64,000 nt of DNA from Sulfurimonas sp. (lineage in GTDB: Bacteria > Campylobacterota > Campylobacteria > Campylobacterales > Sulfurimonadaceae), in assembly GCA_011391635.1 (NCBI GenBank), contig JAABQD010000008.1, positions 1 through 64,000 of the forward strand, read 5' to 3'. The notes below the pieces were generated by a model. It saw only the letters and a list, made by a program, of their open reading frames with translations, was not told the origin of the DNA and did not search any database. Each line of letters starts with the position of its first letter. Position 1 is the stretch's first letter. Positions 56,446 through 64,000 of the stretch are shown in pieces. A program made the position numbers and the translations under genes.

Positions 56446-58296
56446 CTACAATTCCAAAGTCATTGGAATTGTAATCACAAACTCAGCACCGCTGAGTTTT
56501 TTCCCTATATAGTTATAGTGTGCATTATTCACTGATATCGTTCCATTGAAGTGTTTTGTCACAATTTCATAAGTGATATAAAGCCCCAATCCAGTGCCAA
56601 GCGATTGCTTTTTTGTCGTAAAATAGGGTTCAAATATCTTTCCTGTAATATCTTCTTGAATTCCTCCACCAGAATCTTTCAGTCTTATAATCACTTCTTC
56701 TTGCATACATCGTACATCAATAAAAAAATATTTTTCTGCTGATGCGTTATCTATAATCGCATCTTGTGCATTATTATAAATATTTAATAGAGCCTGTACT
56801 AAAAGATTTTCATTATGTGTTAATAGACAATCATCCACAGAAGTGACAACTTCAATGCCATTTGTTCGAAAAATTTCCCGTGTGAGATCTGATACTTTTT
56901 TTATTGTGTTACTAATGTGAAAAGGTGCTATATCTTCCATATTTGAGCTGAAATAGTTTCTAAAATCATTAATTGTTTGTGAGAGATATTCTGTTTGGCG
57001 ATTAATTTCCTGACTTATTTGAAGATACTCTTCATTTTTCATTTTTTCACCAAGAAGTATCGAAGTCTCAAGTTTCACTGTGCTTAAAGATATGATATTC
57101 AGAGGCTGTCTCCATTGATGTGCAATATTACTTAACATCTCTCCGATAGCACCTATTTTTGATTGTGCTATTATCATTCGATTCTGTTTTTCAATCTCTT
57201 TTTTTTGTTTTTCAATTTTTTCTTTGAGATACCCTTTGGTATGAAGCCAATGATTTCTTAAACTAATAAAAAGTATGCTTAAAATGAAAATAATCAATAC
57301 AAGGACAAACACAACTACACTAAAGAGAATTTCATCATTACGGAGTATAAATTTGAACTCTTTTGGGTGGTTATGTTCATATACAAAAGTATCTAAATCA
57401 ATATTTTTTGTCACAAGTCCCAAAACTTTATAAGTATTCATAATCTCACCCAGTTTACTTTTGCTGATATACCCAAGTCCATCCTCATTCTGAGCTAATT
57501 CTCTTAATACCTCACCCTCTTTTATAAGTTGCATTACTGTTTTATTTTGAGTATTGTAAAGTTTATGAATAAGTTCTGCCGTAAATGAAATATTTTCAAA
57601 TGCATATTGCCAACCTTTGAGCGTTGCTTCATAAAAATCTTTTGTAAGGTGTGGATTTTTTTTGATAAAAGCTGAGGAGCTAAAGAGAATATCATCATAA
57701 AAATGAAATCCATAATCTTTGGGATCAAAAATTTTATATCCAATTCCCTTATCTGACATAACTATAGGCTCATTCGAAACATACGATGCCATGGCATCTG
57801 TTTTATTATGAAGAAGATCATTTAATTCAAAGCTATGCGGTAAAATCTGTATATCTTGTTGCATGATGCCTTTTGATGAGAGCATTGCCATAATAGATGC
57901 TGTATTTTTTGCATCTCCTGTAAGCATAATTCGCTTATTTTTCAAATCATTTAAAGAGTTTATATGACTCTCTTGTGTTACTAAGAGCATAAGTGGTGAT
58001 TCTTGAAAAATTGCTCCCAAGGCAACAACATCTTTCCCATTTATCTTCTCTATCAAAAGAGATGAACGACCAACAGCAAAATCCGCCTCTCTATTTTGAA
58101 CAACACTCGTCAAATCTGTTTGAAAGTTAAACTCTTTTATCTCAACTTCTATTCCAGCCTCTTTATAGTATCCCAACTCTTTTGCTACATAGTACCCAGC
58201 AAATTGGAATTGATGCAACCAACTCAGTTGCAGAACAACCTTCTCTTTACCAAAGAGTGTCATAAAAAGAAGGAGGAGTAAAAGAGCTGTTTTCAA
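56446..58296 (-). CDS. Histidine kinase with THI5-like periplasmic sensor
   Basis: 616 residues: signal sequence, NMT1/THI5-like binding domain (about 15-300, with LSWLHQFQFAGYY and FAVGRSSLL), a membrane helix near 320-345, coiled coil, HisKA (His in NIAHQWRQPLNI), N box (NAQDAI), DSGGG and GTGLGLYI. The sensor is clearly related to that of the diguanylate cyclase at 10615. The likely start is TTG at 58296, overlapping the permease stop (TTGA); open codons upstream lie inside the permease gene. The kinase may sense the ligand the permease carries. Confidence 0.85.
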   Translation of the reverse strand: MKTALLLLLLFMTLFGKEKVVLQLSWLHQFQFAGYYVAKELGYYKEAGIEVEIKEFNFQTDLTSVVQNREADFAVGRSSLLIEKINGKDVVALGAIFQESPLMLLVTQESHINSLNDLKNKRIMLTGDAKNTASIMAMLSSKGIMQQDIQILPHSFELNDLLHNKTDAMASYVSNEPIVMSDKGIGYKIFDPKDYGFHFYDDILFSSSAFIKKNPHLTKDFYEATLKGWQYAFENISFTAELIHKLYNTQNKTVMQLIKEGEVLRELAQNEDGLGYISKSKLGEIMNTYKVLGLVTKNIDLDTFVYEHNHPKEFKFILRNDEILFSVVVFVLVLIIFILSILFISLRNHWLHTKGYLKEKIEKQKKEIEKQNRMIIAQSKIGAIGEMLSNIAHQWRQPLNIISLSTVKLETSILLGEKMKNEEYLQISQEINRQTEYLSQTINDFRNYFSSNMEDIAPFHISNTIKKVSDLTREIFRTNGIEVVTSVDDCLLTHNENLLVQALLNIYNNAQDAIIDNASAEKYFFIDVRCMQEEVIIRLKDSGGGIQEDITGKIFEPYFTTKKQSLGTGLGLYITYEIVTKHFNGTISVNNAHYNYIGKKLSGAEFVITIPMTLEL

Positions 58297-59096
58297 CTTT
58301 GTATCTGCTTTTGATTTGTCATTTGCTGTAAATAATTTGATATATTTATCAAAGAAAATGTCACTAAAAATATCATAAGCCCAGGAGCAAATGTAACCCA
58401 CCAAGCTATTTCAATGACATCTTTTCCACTACTGATTATCGTTCCCCAACTCATCTGCGGAGCAACAATACCAAGACCTAAAAAACTCAGTCCTGATTCA
58501 GCAAGAATCGCACCGCCTACACCAAAAGTAAAACTTACAAAATATATAGGAGCAAGTATAGGTGCATAATATTTAAAAAGTATCTTCGTTTTACTCACCT
58601 TTGCAATATTGAGTATTTTGATAAATGGCTGCGATGTTATTTTAAAGCTCTCAGAGCGAATAAGCCTTGCAATAGTCATCCAGCCCGTGACTGAAATAAT
58701 CACAATCAAAACCCATACAGAAGCATTGATATAACTCACTAGTGCTAAAAGTAAAAAGAAAGTTGGAAAAGTCAGAAATAAATCTACAATAATAATAAAA
58801 CTTTTATCAAAGGAACCTCTAAAATATCCTGCCATAGAACCAAAGACAAGACCAATAACAGAAGCGATAAATGCACTTCCAACCCCAATGAGGAGTGAAA
58901 CTTTACCACCTTCAATGACTCTTGCTAAAATATCCCGCCCAAGCCTGTCTGTACCAAAAGGGTGTGCAAATGTGGGTTCTAAAAGAATCGAAGCATAATC
59001 AAGAGCATGTGGATCTACAGAATAAAAAAAAGAGCCAAAAAAGGAGAAGAGTGTAATAAATGCAAGAAGTGCAAAACTAAAAATTGGCAACTTCAT
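58293..59096 (-). CDS. Oligopeptide/nickel-type ABC permease (OppC/DppC)
   Basis: 267 residues, about six membrane helices, with the DppC-type N terminus (HPFGTDRLGRDILARVIEGG) and the EAA loop ILAESGLSFLGLG. It needs a second permease, ATPases and a binding protein; none is next to it here. ATG at 59096 is preferred, TTG at 59102 is open too. Located after flgK on the same strand, overlapping the THI5-like kinase. Confidence 0.85.
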   Translation of the reverse strand: MKLPIFSFALLAFITLFSFFGSFFYSVDPHALDYASILLEPTFAHPFGTDRLGRDILARVIEGGKVSLLIGVGSAFIASVIGLVFGSMAGYFRGSFDKSFIIIVDLFLTFPTFFLLLALVSYINASVWVLIVIISVTGWMTIARLIRSESFKITSQPFIKILNIAKVSKTKILFKYYAPILAPIYFVSFTFGVGGAILAESGLSFLGLGIVAPQMSWGTIISSGKDVIEIAWWVTFAPGLMIFLVTFSLINISNYLQQMTNQKQIQS

Positions 59097-59108
59097 GGAC
59101 AAACGCTT

Positions 59109-59118
59109 GGCATGTGGA
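59109..59118 (+). repeat. Uptake-like motif between flgK and permease
   Basis: One exact GGCATGTGGA in the 24-bp gap between flgK and the permease gene. Confidence 0.8.
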
Positions 59119-59120
59119 AC

Positions 59121-61001
59121 CTACTGTTTAATTCCAAGAAGCGTTTGCATCATCTGATCAATTGTAGTAATGATTTTTGCTGCAGCACCATAAGAAGTTT
59201 GATATTTAATGAGATTTGTCATCTCTTCATCTATACTTACTTTTGAAGTTGAAAAATACTCCATCTCCACTGCATTAAATTGAGCACTCGCTGTTTCATT
59301 TCTCATAATAGCTGTATTTGTAGCAGTCCCTACTCCAGTAGCTACAGTATCAAACATTCCATTTGTTGTACTATTATATGTTTTCGCACCTACTTTAAAA
59401 TCAAATTTTTCAAATTGGTGCTGAATCATACTAAGAGCAAGTTGATTATCCCCAGATACTGGAGTTAAACCAGCTGAAATAAGGGTAGGATTGGTTTGAA
59501 AAACTTCATTCAAGCCAATATCAGTTGCATCTTTACCTGAAAAAAATCTGTTCATTCCTAGAGCACCTGCAAAATTTGAACCAGAAGAAAAATCCGTTGT
59601 TTTAAGAGCATCTTTAATAGCAAAAGTATATCCCTGTGACTCAGACATAGATGTAAGAGAAAATTCTACCCCATGTTTCCCTGTGGCATATGTCGCCCAG
59701 TTAAAATCTATAAAGTCATCTACATCGTTATTTGCACTTCCATCTGCATTATCATCTTTTTGAGCTATCATCTGCCCTTGTATAGAATTTGATCCTGCAA
59801 CACCTGTCATGGTTGTCGCCTCATCGATTGAAATTCTTCTACTACCAACCTGATTTCCATCTACATCATAAATAACGATATCAAAAGCACCTTTTTTAAA
59901 ATTTAAAGATGAACTCATTAAAGCATCTGTTGGTGTGATTTCCAAATCATTTGAGACCATTTTCGTTGTTGGACTTGCTGCATAGAGATTGTTTGTCGAT
60001 TCTATGAGACCCATTGCAAAAGAGTTAAGTTCTGAAATAGTATTTTGCAAAACTCCATCCACTGGAACACCACTTGTAGTGTCAATCGTTCCACCTCGCA
60101 AATCCAAGATAGCACCAATTTTTCCACCTGTTATGGTCTCTTCAATAGGTACCAAAACTCCATCTTGTCGTTCGTAGCGTAGCTCAAAAAATCCATTTTT
60201 ACTCTCAGAACTTGAGACATGCAAAGGATGATAAGTTGCTCCATCAACGATATTAAGTCCATTGATACTAAGCGTATAACTTCCAGATTTAGTGTTTGAG
60301 TTACTGTCTATTTGAATATTAGATTCCATCTGCCCAGTAGCAGAGTCAGAACCTATCAATCTTGCTAAATCTCGCTCAATTACATTTCTTTTATCTCTTA
60401 AGTCATTTGCGTTGTAAAATCCACCTGCCTCAGCATTATCTATAGCTTGATTTGTTTCCGCCAATTTTTTTGCAAGAGAGTTTACTTCATTCACATTGAC
60501 CTCTAATTGATCATTGAGCTGTGACTGCAAATTTTTAACCATATCTTGTGTGTAAGTTATATGATCAGATAAAAGTTGTGTCTGTTTTGCAAGAGCAAGT
60601 TTAATTGAATCGTTATCAGGATTATCTGAAAATACCTGCCAAGAGTCATAATACTTGTGTAAATCAGCTTTAATACCAGCATTATCTATCTCTGGAAAAT
60701 AGGTTGAAAGTTGTTCGAGTGTTTTTTTAGAAAAATCAGTGTACTCTTTATCCGAATATTGACTTGTGTATCTATCATACACAAAATTATCAAAAATCCG
60801 TTTAATTGCTAAAATATTGACACCATTTCCAACCTGACCAGCAAAAGAGTCTACAGATGTTGCAGCAGCTGTGACAACAGTCTGTCTTACATAGCCATCA
60901 GATTCAGCATTTGCGATATTATGACTGGTTGTATTAATCCCAACCTGAGCCGCATTAAGACCAGAATAACCTACACCAAGTGTATTAAAAATAGATGACA
61001 T
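59121..61001 (-). CDS. flgK: Flagellar hook-associated protein 1
   Basis: FlgK, 626 residues, first junction protein between hook and filament. Conserved N-terminal flagellar rod-type helix (GVGYSGLNAAQVGINTTSHN, with NIANAESDGYVRQ) and C-terminal helix (VSIDEEMTNLIKYQTSYGAAAKIITTIDQM...), with a variable middle. Distal end of the flgI-J-M-N-K run; it follows the FlgN-like chaperone gene by one base. Confidence 0.95.
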   Translation of the reverse strand: MSSIFNTLGVGYSGLNAAQVGINTTSHNIANAESDGYVRQTVVTAAATSVDSFAGQVGNGVNILAIKRIFDNFVYDRYTSQYSDKEYTDFSKKTLEQLSTYFPEIDNAGIKADLHKYYDSWQVFSDNPDNDSIKLALAKQTQLLSDHITYTQDMVKNLQSQLNDQLEVNVNEVNSLAKKLAETNQAIDNAEAGGFYNANDLRDKRNVIERDLARLIGSDSATGQMESNIQIDSNSNTKSGSYTLSINGLNIVDGATYHPLHVSSSESKNGFFELRYERQDGVLVPIEETITGGKIGAILDLRGGTIDTTSGVPVDGVLQNTISELNSFAMGLIESTNNLYAASPTTKMVSNDLEITPTDALMSSSLNFKKGAFDIVIYDVDGNQVGSRRISIDEATTMTGVAGSNSIQGQMIAQKDDNADGSANNDVDDFIDFNWATYATGKHGVEFSLTSMSESQGYTFAIKDALKTTDFSSGSNFAGALGMNRFFSGKDATDIGLNEVFQTNPTLISAGLTPVSGDNQLALSMIQHQFEKFDFKVGAKTYNSTTNGMFDTVATGVGTATNTAIMRNETASAQFNAVEMEYFSTSKVSIDEEMTNLIKYQTSYGAAAKIITTIDQMMQTLLGIKQ

Positions 61002-61002
61002 T

Positions 61003-61431
61003 TTATACTCTCACTTCCAAAATAGCAGAATCTTTCGATGCTACTTTATGATACCCTTGCATCTCTGTAGGAACTAGTTTTTCTAAAAATGTATTGTATA
61101 AACTACTTACTGCAAGGACTAATTTTGCATACTTTTTGTTCACAATTCTAAGGTTTGACAACTCAACTTTAAGATCGGACAACGCTTGGTGTTGCTCCTC
61201 ATTGAGTAGCTGTGGTAAATCTCTATCAGGGTGTGCACTCATCAACGAAGATATCTCATAATCAATCATCGCTTTTTTAGCTTCAAAGCCTTTTAGTTTC
61301 TCATCTTTAAGGGAAAGTCTCTCAAACTGAGAATCATTTTTCGCTTCTTTTATATCCGCTATATCTAATTCGGTTATTGCAATTAAATCTTTTAAATCAT
61401 TTAATGCACCTTGTAAGTGATGAGACAACAT
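61003..61431 (-). CDS. flgN: FlgN-like export chaperone
   Basis: 142 residues, almost wholly helical and coiled, of the FlgN size and in the usual position between flgM and flgK. FlgN keeps FlgK and FlgL soluble before export. Sequence identity in this family is low, so the call rests on order and shape. Start 29 bp after flgM. Confidence 0.7.
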   Translation of the reverse strand: MLSHHLQGALNDLKDLIAITELDIADIKEAKNDSQFERLSLKDEKLKGFEAKKAMIDYEISSLMSAHPDRDLPQLLNEEQHQALSDLKVELSNLRIVNKKYAKLVLAVSSLYNTFLEKLVPTEMQGYHKVASKDSAILEVRV

Positions 61432-61459
61432 GTTAAAACCCCTCTGTTACTTTAATTAT

Positions 61460-61672
61460 CTACAGCAACTCATCCGCAATTTTTTGCGATAAGGCGTGTA
61501 AATTTACTTTATACTCACCAGATTCAAGAGCTGTTTTAATCTCTTCTATCTTGCTAGTATCACCTTGTTTTGACACACTAAGCGTCTCATTTTTTGTAGC
61601 TTCTTTTGCCTCACCAAAACTATTGGGCGCATAAGCATTTCGGATAACCGAACTGTTAAGTTGTGATATCAT
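61460..61672 (-). CDS. flgM: Anti-sigma-28 factor FlgM
   Basis: 70 residues, short like Campylobacter FlgM. The C-terminal FliA-binding half is clear (KIEEIKTALESGEYKV, then a SQKIADELL end). It holds sigma-28 inactive until the hook is complete. Confidence 0.85.
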   Translation of the reverse strand: MISQLNSSVIRNAYAPNSFGEAKEATKNETLSVSKQGDTSKIEEIKTALESGEYKVNLHALSQKIADELL

Positions 61673-61713
61673 TGTAAATCCTTCATATAATCACTTTGTA
61701 TTTCATATGAAGC

Positions 61714-61719
61714 ATATCG
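61714..61719 (-). promoter_or_regulatory. Possible sigma-28 -10 box before flgM
   Basis: CGATAT on the minus strand, 42 bp before flgM, resembles the sigma-28 -10 of Campylobacterota. No clear -35 was identified, so this is tentative. Confidence 0.3.
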
Positions 61720-61737
61720 ACACATAACAAAAAAAAA

Positions 61738-62133
61738 TTAGGCTTTTCTACTCAAAAAGTCATAAAGCATCTGCGAAAATCCAAATCCACCTGAACTTAC
61801 CTTTGCGAGTTCATCTCTATACATAGATTTGTAAATTTCATCTCCTGGATCTTTTTGAGCAGTAAAAAGATTTTTTTCATCTTTCATTGCATTATCCATA
61901 ACCATTTTAAGAATCACCGATTCAAAAGCATCTGTTTGCTCTCTAAGTTTAATATTTTCTGTTTTAGGAGCTTCTAATTTTGAGTTAATTGATTTTACAT
62001 CCACATTTGATTGAGCGGCTAATATCTCTTTAAAATCAGACTTAGTATCGCTACTCTCTATCTCTGGCATTGCACCATTTTGCATCACTGTTTGTGCATA
62101 GGAGCGGATTGGATTTGTACTGCTAAAACTCAT
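61738..62133 (-). CDS. flgJ: Rod-binding protein, FlgJ N-terminal type
   Basis: 131 residues with the rod-capping domain only (ESVILKMVMDNAMKDE, DEIYKSMYRDELAKV, GGFGFSQML); the muramidase half of enterobacterial FlgJ is absent, as in other Campylobacterota. Begins one base after flgI. Confidence 0.85.
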   Translation of the reverse strand: MSFSSTNPIRSYAQTVMQNGAMPEIESSDTKSDFKEILAAQSNVDVKSINSKLEAPKTENIKLREQTDAFESVILKMVMDNAMKDEKNLFTAQKDPGDEIYKSMYRDELAKVSSGGFGFSQMLYDFLSRKA

Positions 62134-62134
62134 C

Positions 62135-63178
62135 TTATATCACCGACAATTCAGCAGATATACTACCTGCAACTTTCATAGCTTCCAAAATAGAGATAAT
62201 ATCTTTTGGAGTAGCACCTAATTTTTGTAAGGAACGCACTAAATTGGCAACCGTAGTCGTTCCCTCTTTTGTGTAGAGTTCATTCTCATTTATTCCGATA
62301 ACCAAATTGCCATCTATCACCGTTGAACCTGCTGGTTTATCGGGAGTTTTTTGCTCTTTTATTTTAATTGTTATATCACCATGTGTCATAACAATTGGTT
62401 TAACTTCCACTCCAACACCAGCAATAATAGTTCCCGTTCTCTCATTGATAACAATTTTCTCTTTTACTTTATAATCCATATCAATGTTTTGAACTTCCGC
62501 CAAAAACTCTATCATTGATTTGTCTTGTGGTTTTTTTAGATTAATGGTTCTTGAATCCATCGCAACAGCCACTTTATTTTTATAAAAATCATTAATTACT
62601 TTTTGAATCTCTACACTATTTTTAAAATCTGACTCTTTAAGTGAAAGTGTTGCAAACTCTTGATTGTACAAATCTATATTGATTTCTCGCTCAACCAATC
62701 CACCTTCAAAAACAGATCCAACTGTCGGGTGTGACTCTCCAGCACCTTTAGAGTTTTTACCACCAATCGTGATATTTCCCTGAGCGAGTGCATAAATCTT
62801 CCCATCCACCCCTTTGAGTGGTGTCATAAGAAGCATTCCACCCTCAAGTGATTTTGCATCCCCAATAGATGAAACAGTGATATCAAATTTATCCCCCTGC
62901 TTTGTAAAGGGTTTAAGCGTAGCAGTGACAACGACTGCGGCAACATTTTTTGATTTGATATCTGCTGGGCTCATATCGATATTCATCGATTTAAGCATGT
63001 TGGCGATAGATTGAAGTGTAAATTTTGAAGTCGTTCCATCCCCTGTTTTGTTCAGACCAACAACAAGAGAGTAACCGATAATTTGATTGTCACGAACACC
63101 CACTATATTGGCAACATCATTGATTTTTGTTGCATAAATAGAAGTTGCGAAAAGTAAAAAGAGAGCAATTTTTTTCAT
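62135..63178 (-). CDS. flgI: Flagellar P-ring protein
   Basis: FlgI, 347 residues with a signal peptide (cut near residue 17). Conserved stretches: VGVRDNQIIGYSLVVGLNKTGDG, SPADIKSKNVAAVVVTA, NERTGTIIAG. Assembles in the periplasm at the peptidoglycan around the rod. First gene of the run, behind a sigma-54 promoter. Confidence 0.95.
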   Translation of the reverse strand: MKKIALFLLFATSIYATKINDVANIVGVRDNQIIGYSLVVGLNKTGDGTTSKFTLQSIANMLKSMNIDMSPADIKSKNVAAVVVTATLKPFTKQGDKFDITVSSIGDAKSLEGGMLLMTPLKGVDGKIYALAQGNITIGGKNSKGAGESHPTVGSVFEGGLVEREINIDLYNQEFATLSLKESDFKNSVEIQKVINDFYKNKVAVAMDSRTINLKKPQDKSMIEFLAEVQNIDMDYKVKEKIVINERTGTIIAGVGVEVKPIVMTHGDITIKIKEQKTPDKPAGSTVIDGNLVIGINENELYTKEGTTTVANLVRSLQKLGATPKDIISILEAMKVAGSISAELSVI

Positions 63179-63207
63179 AACAAATCCTTACATTGTAATA
63201 AGGATAT

Positions 63208-63223
63208 AGCAAAAATTATTCCA
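63208..63223 (-). promoter_or_regulatory. Sigma-54 (-24/-12) promoter before flgI
   Basis: TGGAATAATTTTTGCT on the minus strand has GG and GC exactly ten bases apart. It overlaps the 3' end of rsmD and lies 30 bp before flgI. The likely activator is the FlgR-type protein at 29681. Confidence 0.65.
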
Positions 63224-63818
63224 CTTGTTCTCGTAAGGCGTAATATGTGAGAGAGGTATTACCAAATTTTTTTGTTTTCTTTTGGCGTAATGCACCAATA
63301 TCTAAGGGAAGTTCAAGCCCGCTCATATGTTCTATAATAACGAGTTTCAGACTCTCTTTTGGCAAGAAAGCTATAAGAGCTATCATTTTTTCATAAATAT
63401 CTTCCATCCCTTCACGAATACTAAAAGGTGGGTCAATATAAAAAAATGCCTCTTCATTTACTCTTTGAAGCTGTTTGACTACTGCATGAATGTTAGAAAA
63501 GCTATCTCCAAGAAAGAGGTCACATCTACTTGGATCTGTTTGTGCGATATTCTCTTTAAGCACTTTAATCGCCGCAGAATTTTGCTCCATAAAAATCACT
63601 CTTGAAGCTCCACGACTCAAAGCTTCAAGCCCAATCGAGCCACTTCCTGAAAAAACCTCAACAAAATAAGAGTCGATAATATCAAATCCTATGGTATTAA
63701 AAAAAGACTCCAAAACAATAGCCTTAGAACTTCTAGTCGTTGTTGCAGAGGGAAGTTTGATAGTTTTTCCCTTAAACTTTCCAGCAACTATTTTTTTGAT
63801 AAGTGGTTTATTTTTCAT
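63216..63818 (-). CDS. rsmD: 16S rRNA (guanine-N2) methyltransferase RsmD
   Basis: 200 residues; methylates G966 of 16S rRNA with SAM. Motif I EVFSGSGSIGLEALSRGA, catalytic DPPF in FYIDPPFS. The ATG overlaps the upstream frame by 11 nt. Ends over the flgI promoter. Confidence 0.9.
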   Translation of the reverse strand: MKNKPLIKKIVAGKFKGKTIKLPSATTTRSSKAIVLESFFNTIGFDIIDSYFVEVFSGSGSIGLEALSRGASRVIFMEQNSAAIKVLKENIAQTDPSRCDLFLGDSFSNIHAVVKQLQRVNEEAFFYIDPPFSIREGMEDIYEKMIALIAFLPKESLKLVIIEHMSGLELPLDIGALRQKKTKKFGNTSLTYYALREQVE

Positions 63819-64000
63819 AAAATGCTTTCACAGCCCTTAATATATTCTCTTTATACTCTTGTGTTAAGGTATCTATTCGTTTTTCTAAAATATCAAAATT
63901 GAGTGGTTCATCGCCATATTCCCTCTCTATCTCTTCTCGGATGCCTGTAACAGATTTTTTATATCTATTTTCGAGTGCCAAAATAAGCTGAGATTTTGAA
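63808..64000 (-). CDS. Partial gene upstream of rsmD
   Basis: The last 63 or so codons of a frame that continues beyond the window: a charged helical C terminus (REEIEREYGDEPLNF, then YKENILRAVKAFYEK). It overlaps rsmD by 11 nt, so is probably cotranscribed. No family recognised from this part. Confidence 0.5.
   Translation of the reverse strand, partial: SKSQLILALENRYKKSVTGIREEIEREYGDEPLNFDILEKRIDTLTQEYKENILRAVKAFYEK

Overview
The window is AT-rich chromosomal DNA from a member of the Campylobacterota (Epsilonproteobacteria), most likely a Sulfurimonas-type sulfur oxidiser. The clues are a Campylobacter-like GyrA, a flagellar cluster flgI-flgJ-flgM-flgN-flgK in which FlgJ has only the rod-binding half, a sigma-54 flagellar activator of FlgR type, short ExbB/ExbD, a sulfide:quinone reductase-family flavoprotein, and many sensor kinases and GGDEF/EAL proteins. 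The genus is inference; no rRNA gene is present.

Layout. 0-15.3 kb is a surface-adhesion and signalling locus: a 2569-residue RTX-type adhesin, a RelE-type toxin-antitoxin pair, two membrane histidine kinases, an OmpR-type regulator and a diguanylate cyclase with a THI5-like sensor. Phased GTCTCA direct repeats lie upstream of the adhesin and in the divergent cyclase/regulator promoter region, which suggests one regulon. 15.3-20.9 kb is a Bat (von Willebrand A) operon with a fused BatB-BatC, followed by CsgG-like and LPP20-like lipoproteins. 21-22 kb has an exported thioredoxin-like protein coupled to a pentapeptide-repeat protein, then tRNA-Lys and tRNA-Glu. 22.4-26.1 kb has tonB and amt-glnK-amt. 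26.3-34.7 kb is core: gyrA, an LPP20 (FlgP-like) gene, FlgR, asd, YqhA, hemE and a radical SAM enzyme. Two identical tRNA-Asn genes follow; the second is the attachment site of a collapsed 0.9-kb integrative element. 35.8-41.7 kb is signalling. 41.7-44.3 kb has a peptide-deformylase-like membrane protein with all metal ligands lost, a 54-residue small protein and the flavoprotein. 44.4-55.3 kb has pepN, a biotin carboxylase with no standard start codon, a phosphohexomutase, a hybrid kinase and a tightly overlapping pyrC-regulator-kinase-exbB-exbD operon. A 272-bp cloverleaf-like palindromic element sits between exbD and the next gene. 55.6-64 kb has tpx, a THI5-like sensor kinase overlapping a lone OppC-type permease, and the flagellar cluster with rsmD.

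The most striking signal is a dispersed 10-mer, GGCATGTGGA (extended tGGCATGTGGAa). I counted 34 exact copies by eye, 18 on one strand and 16 on the other, inside genes in several reading frames and as inverted pairs between genes. This is the behaviour of DNA uptake sequences in Neisseria and Pasteurellaceae. I know of no such sequence described for this group, so it is the best candidate here for an undescribed system.

Sigma-54 promoters of almost the same sequence lie before flgI and before the FlgP-like/FlgR cluster, linking the regulator in the window with its likely target. Paired 17-bp palindromes lie at similar distances before the two amt genes and suggest a shared nitrogen-control operator. 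All counts, start choices and family calls are from reading the sequence; no search was run.
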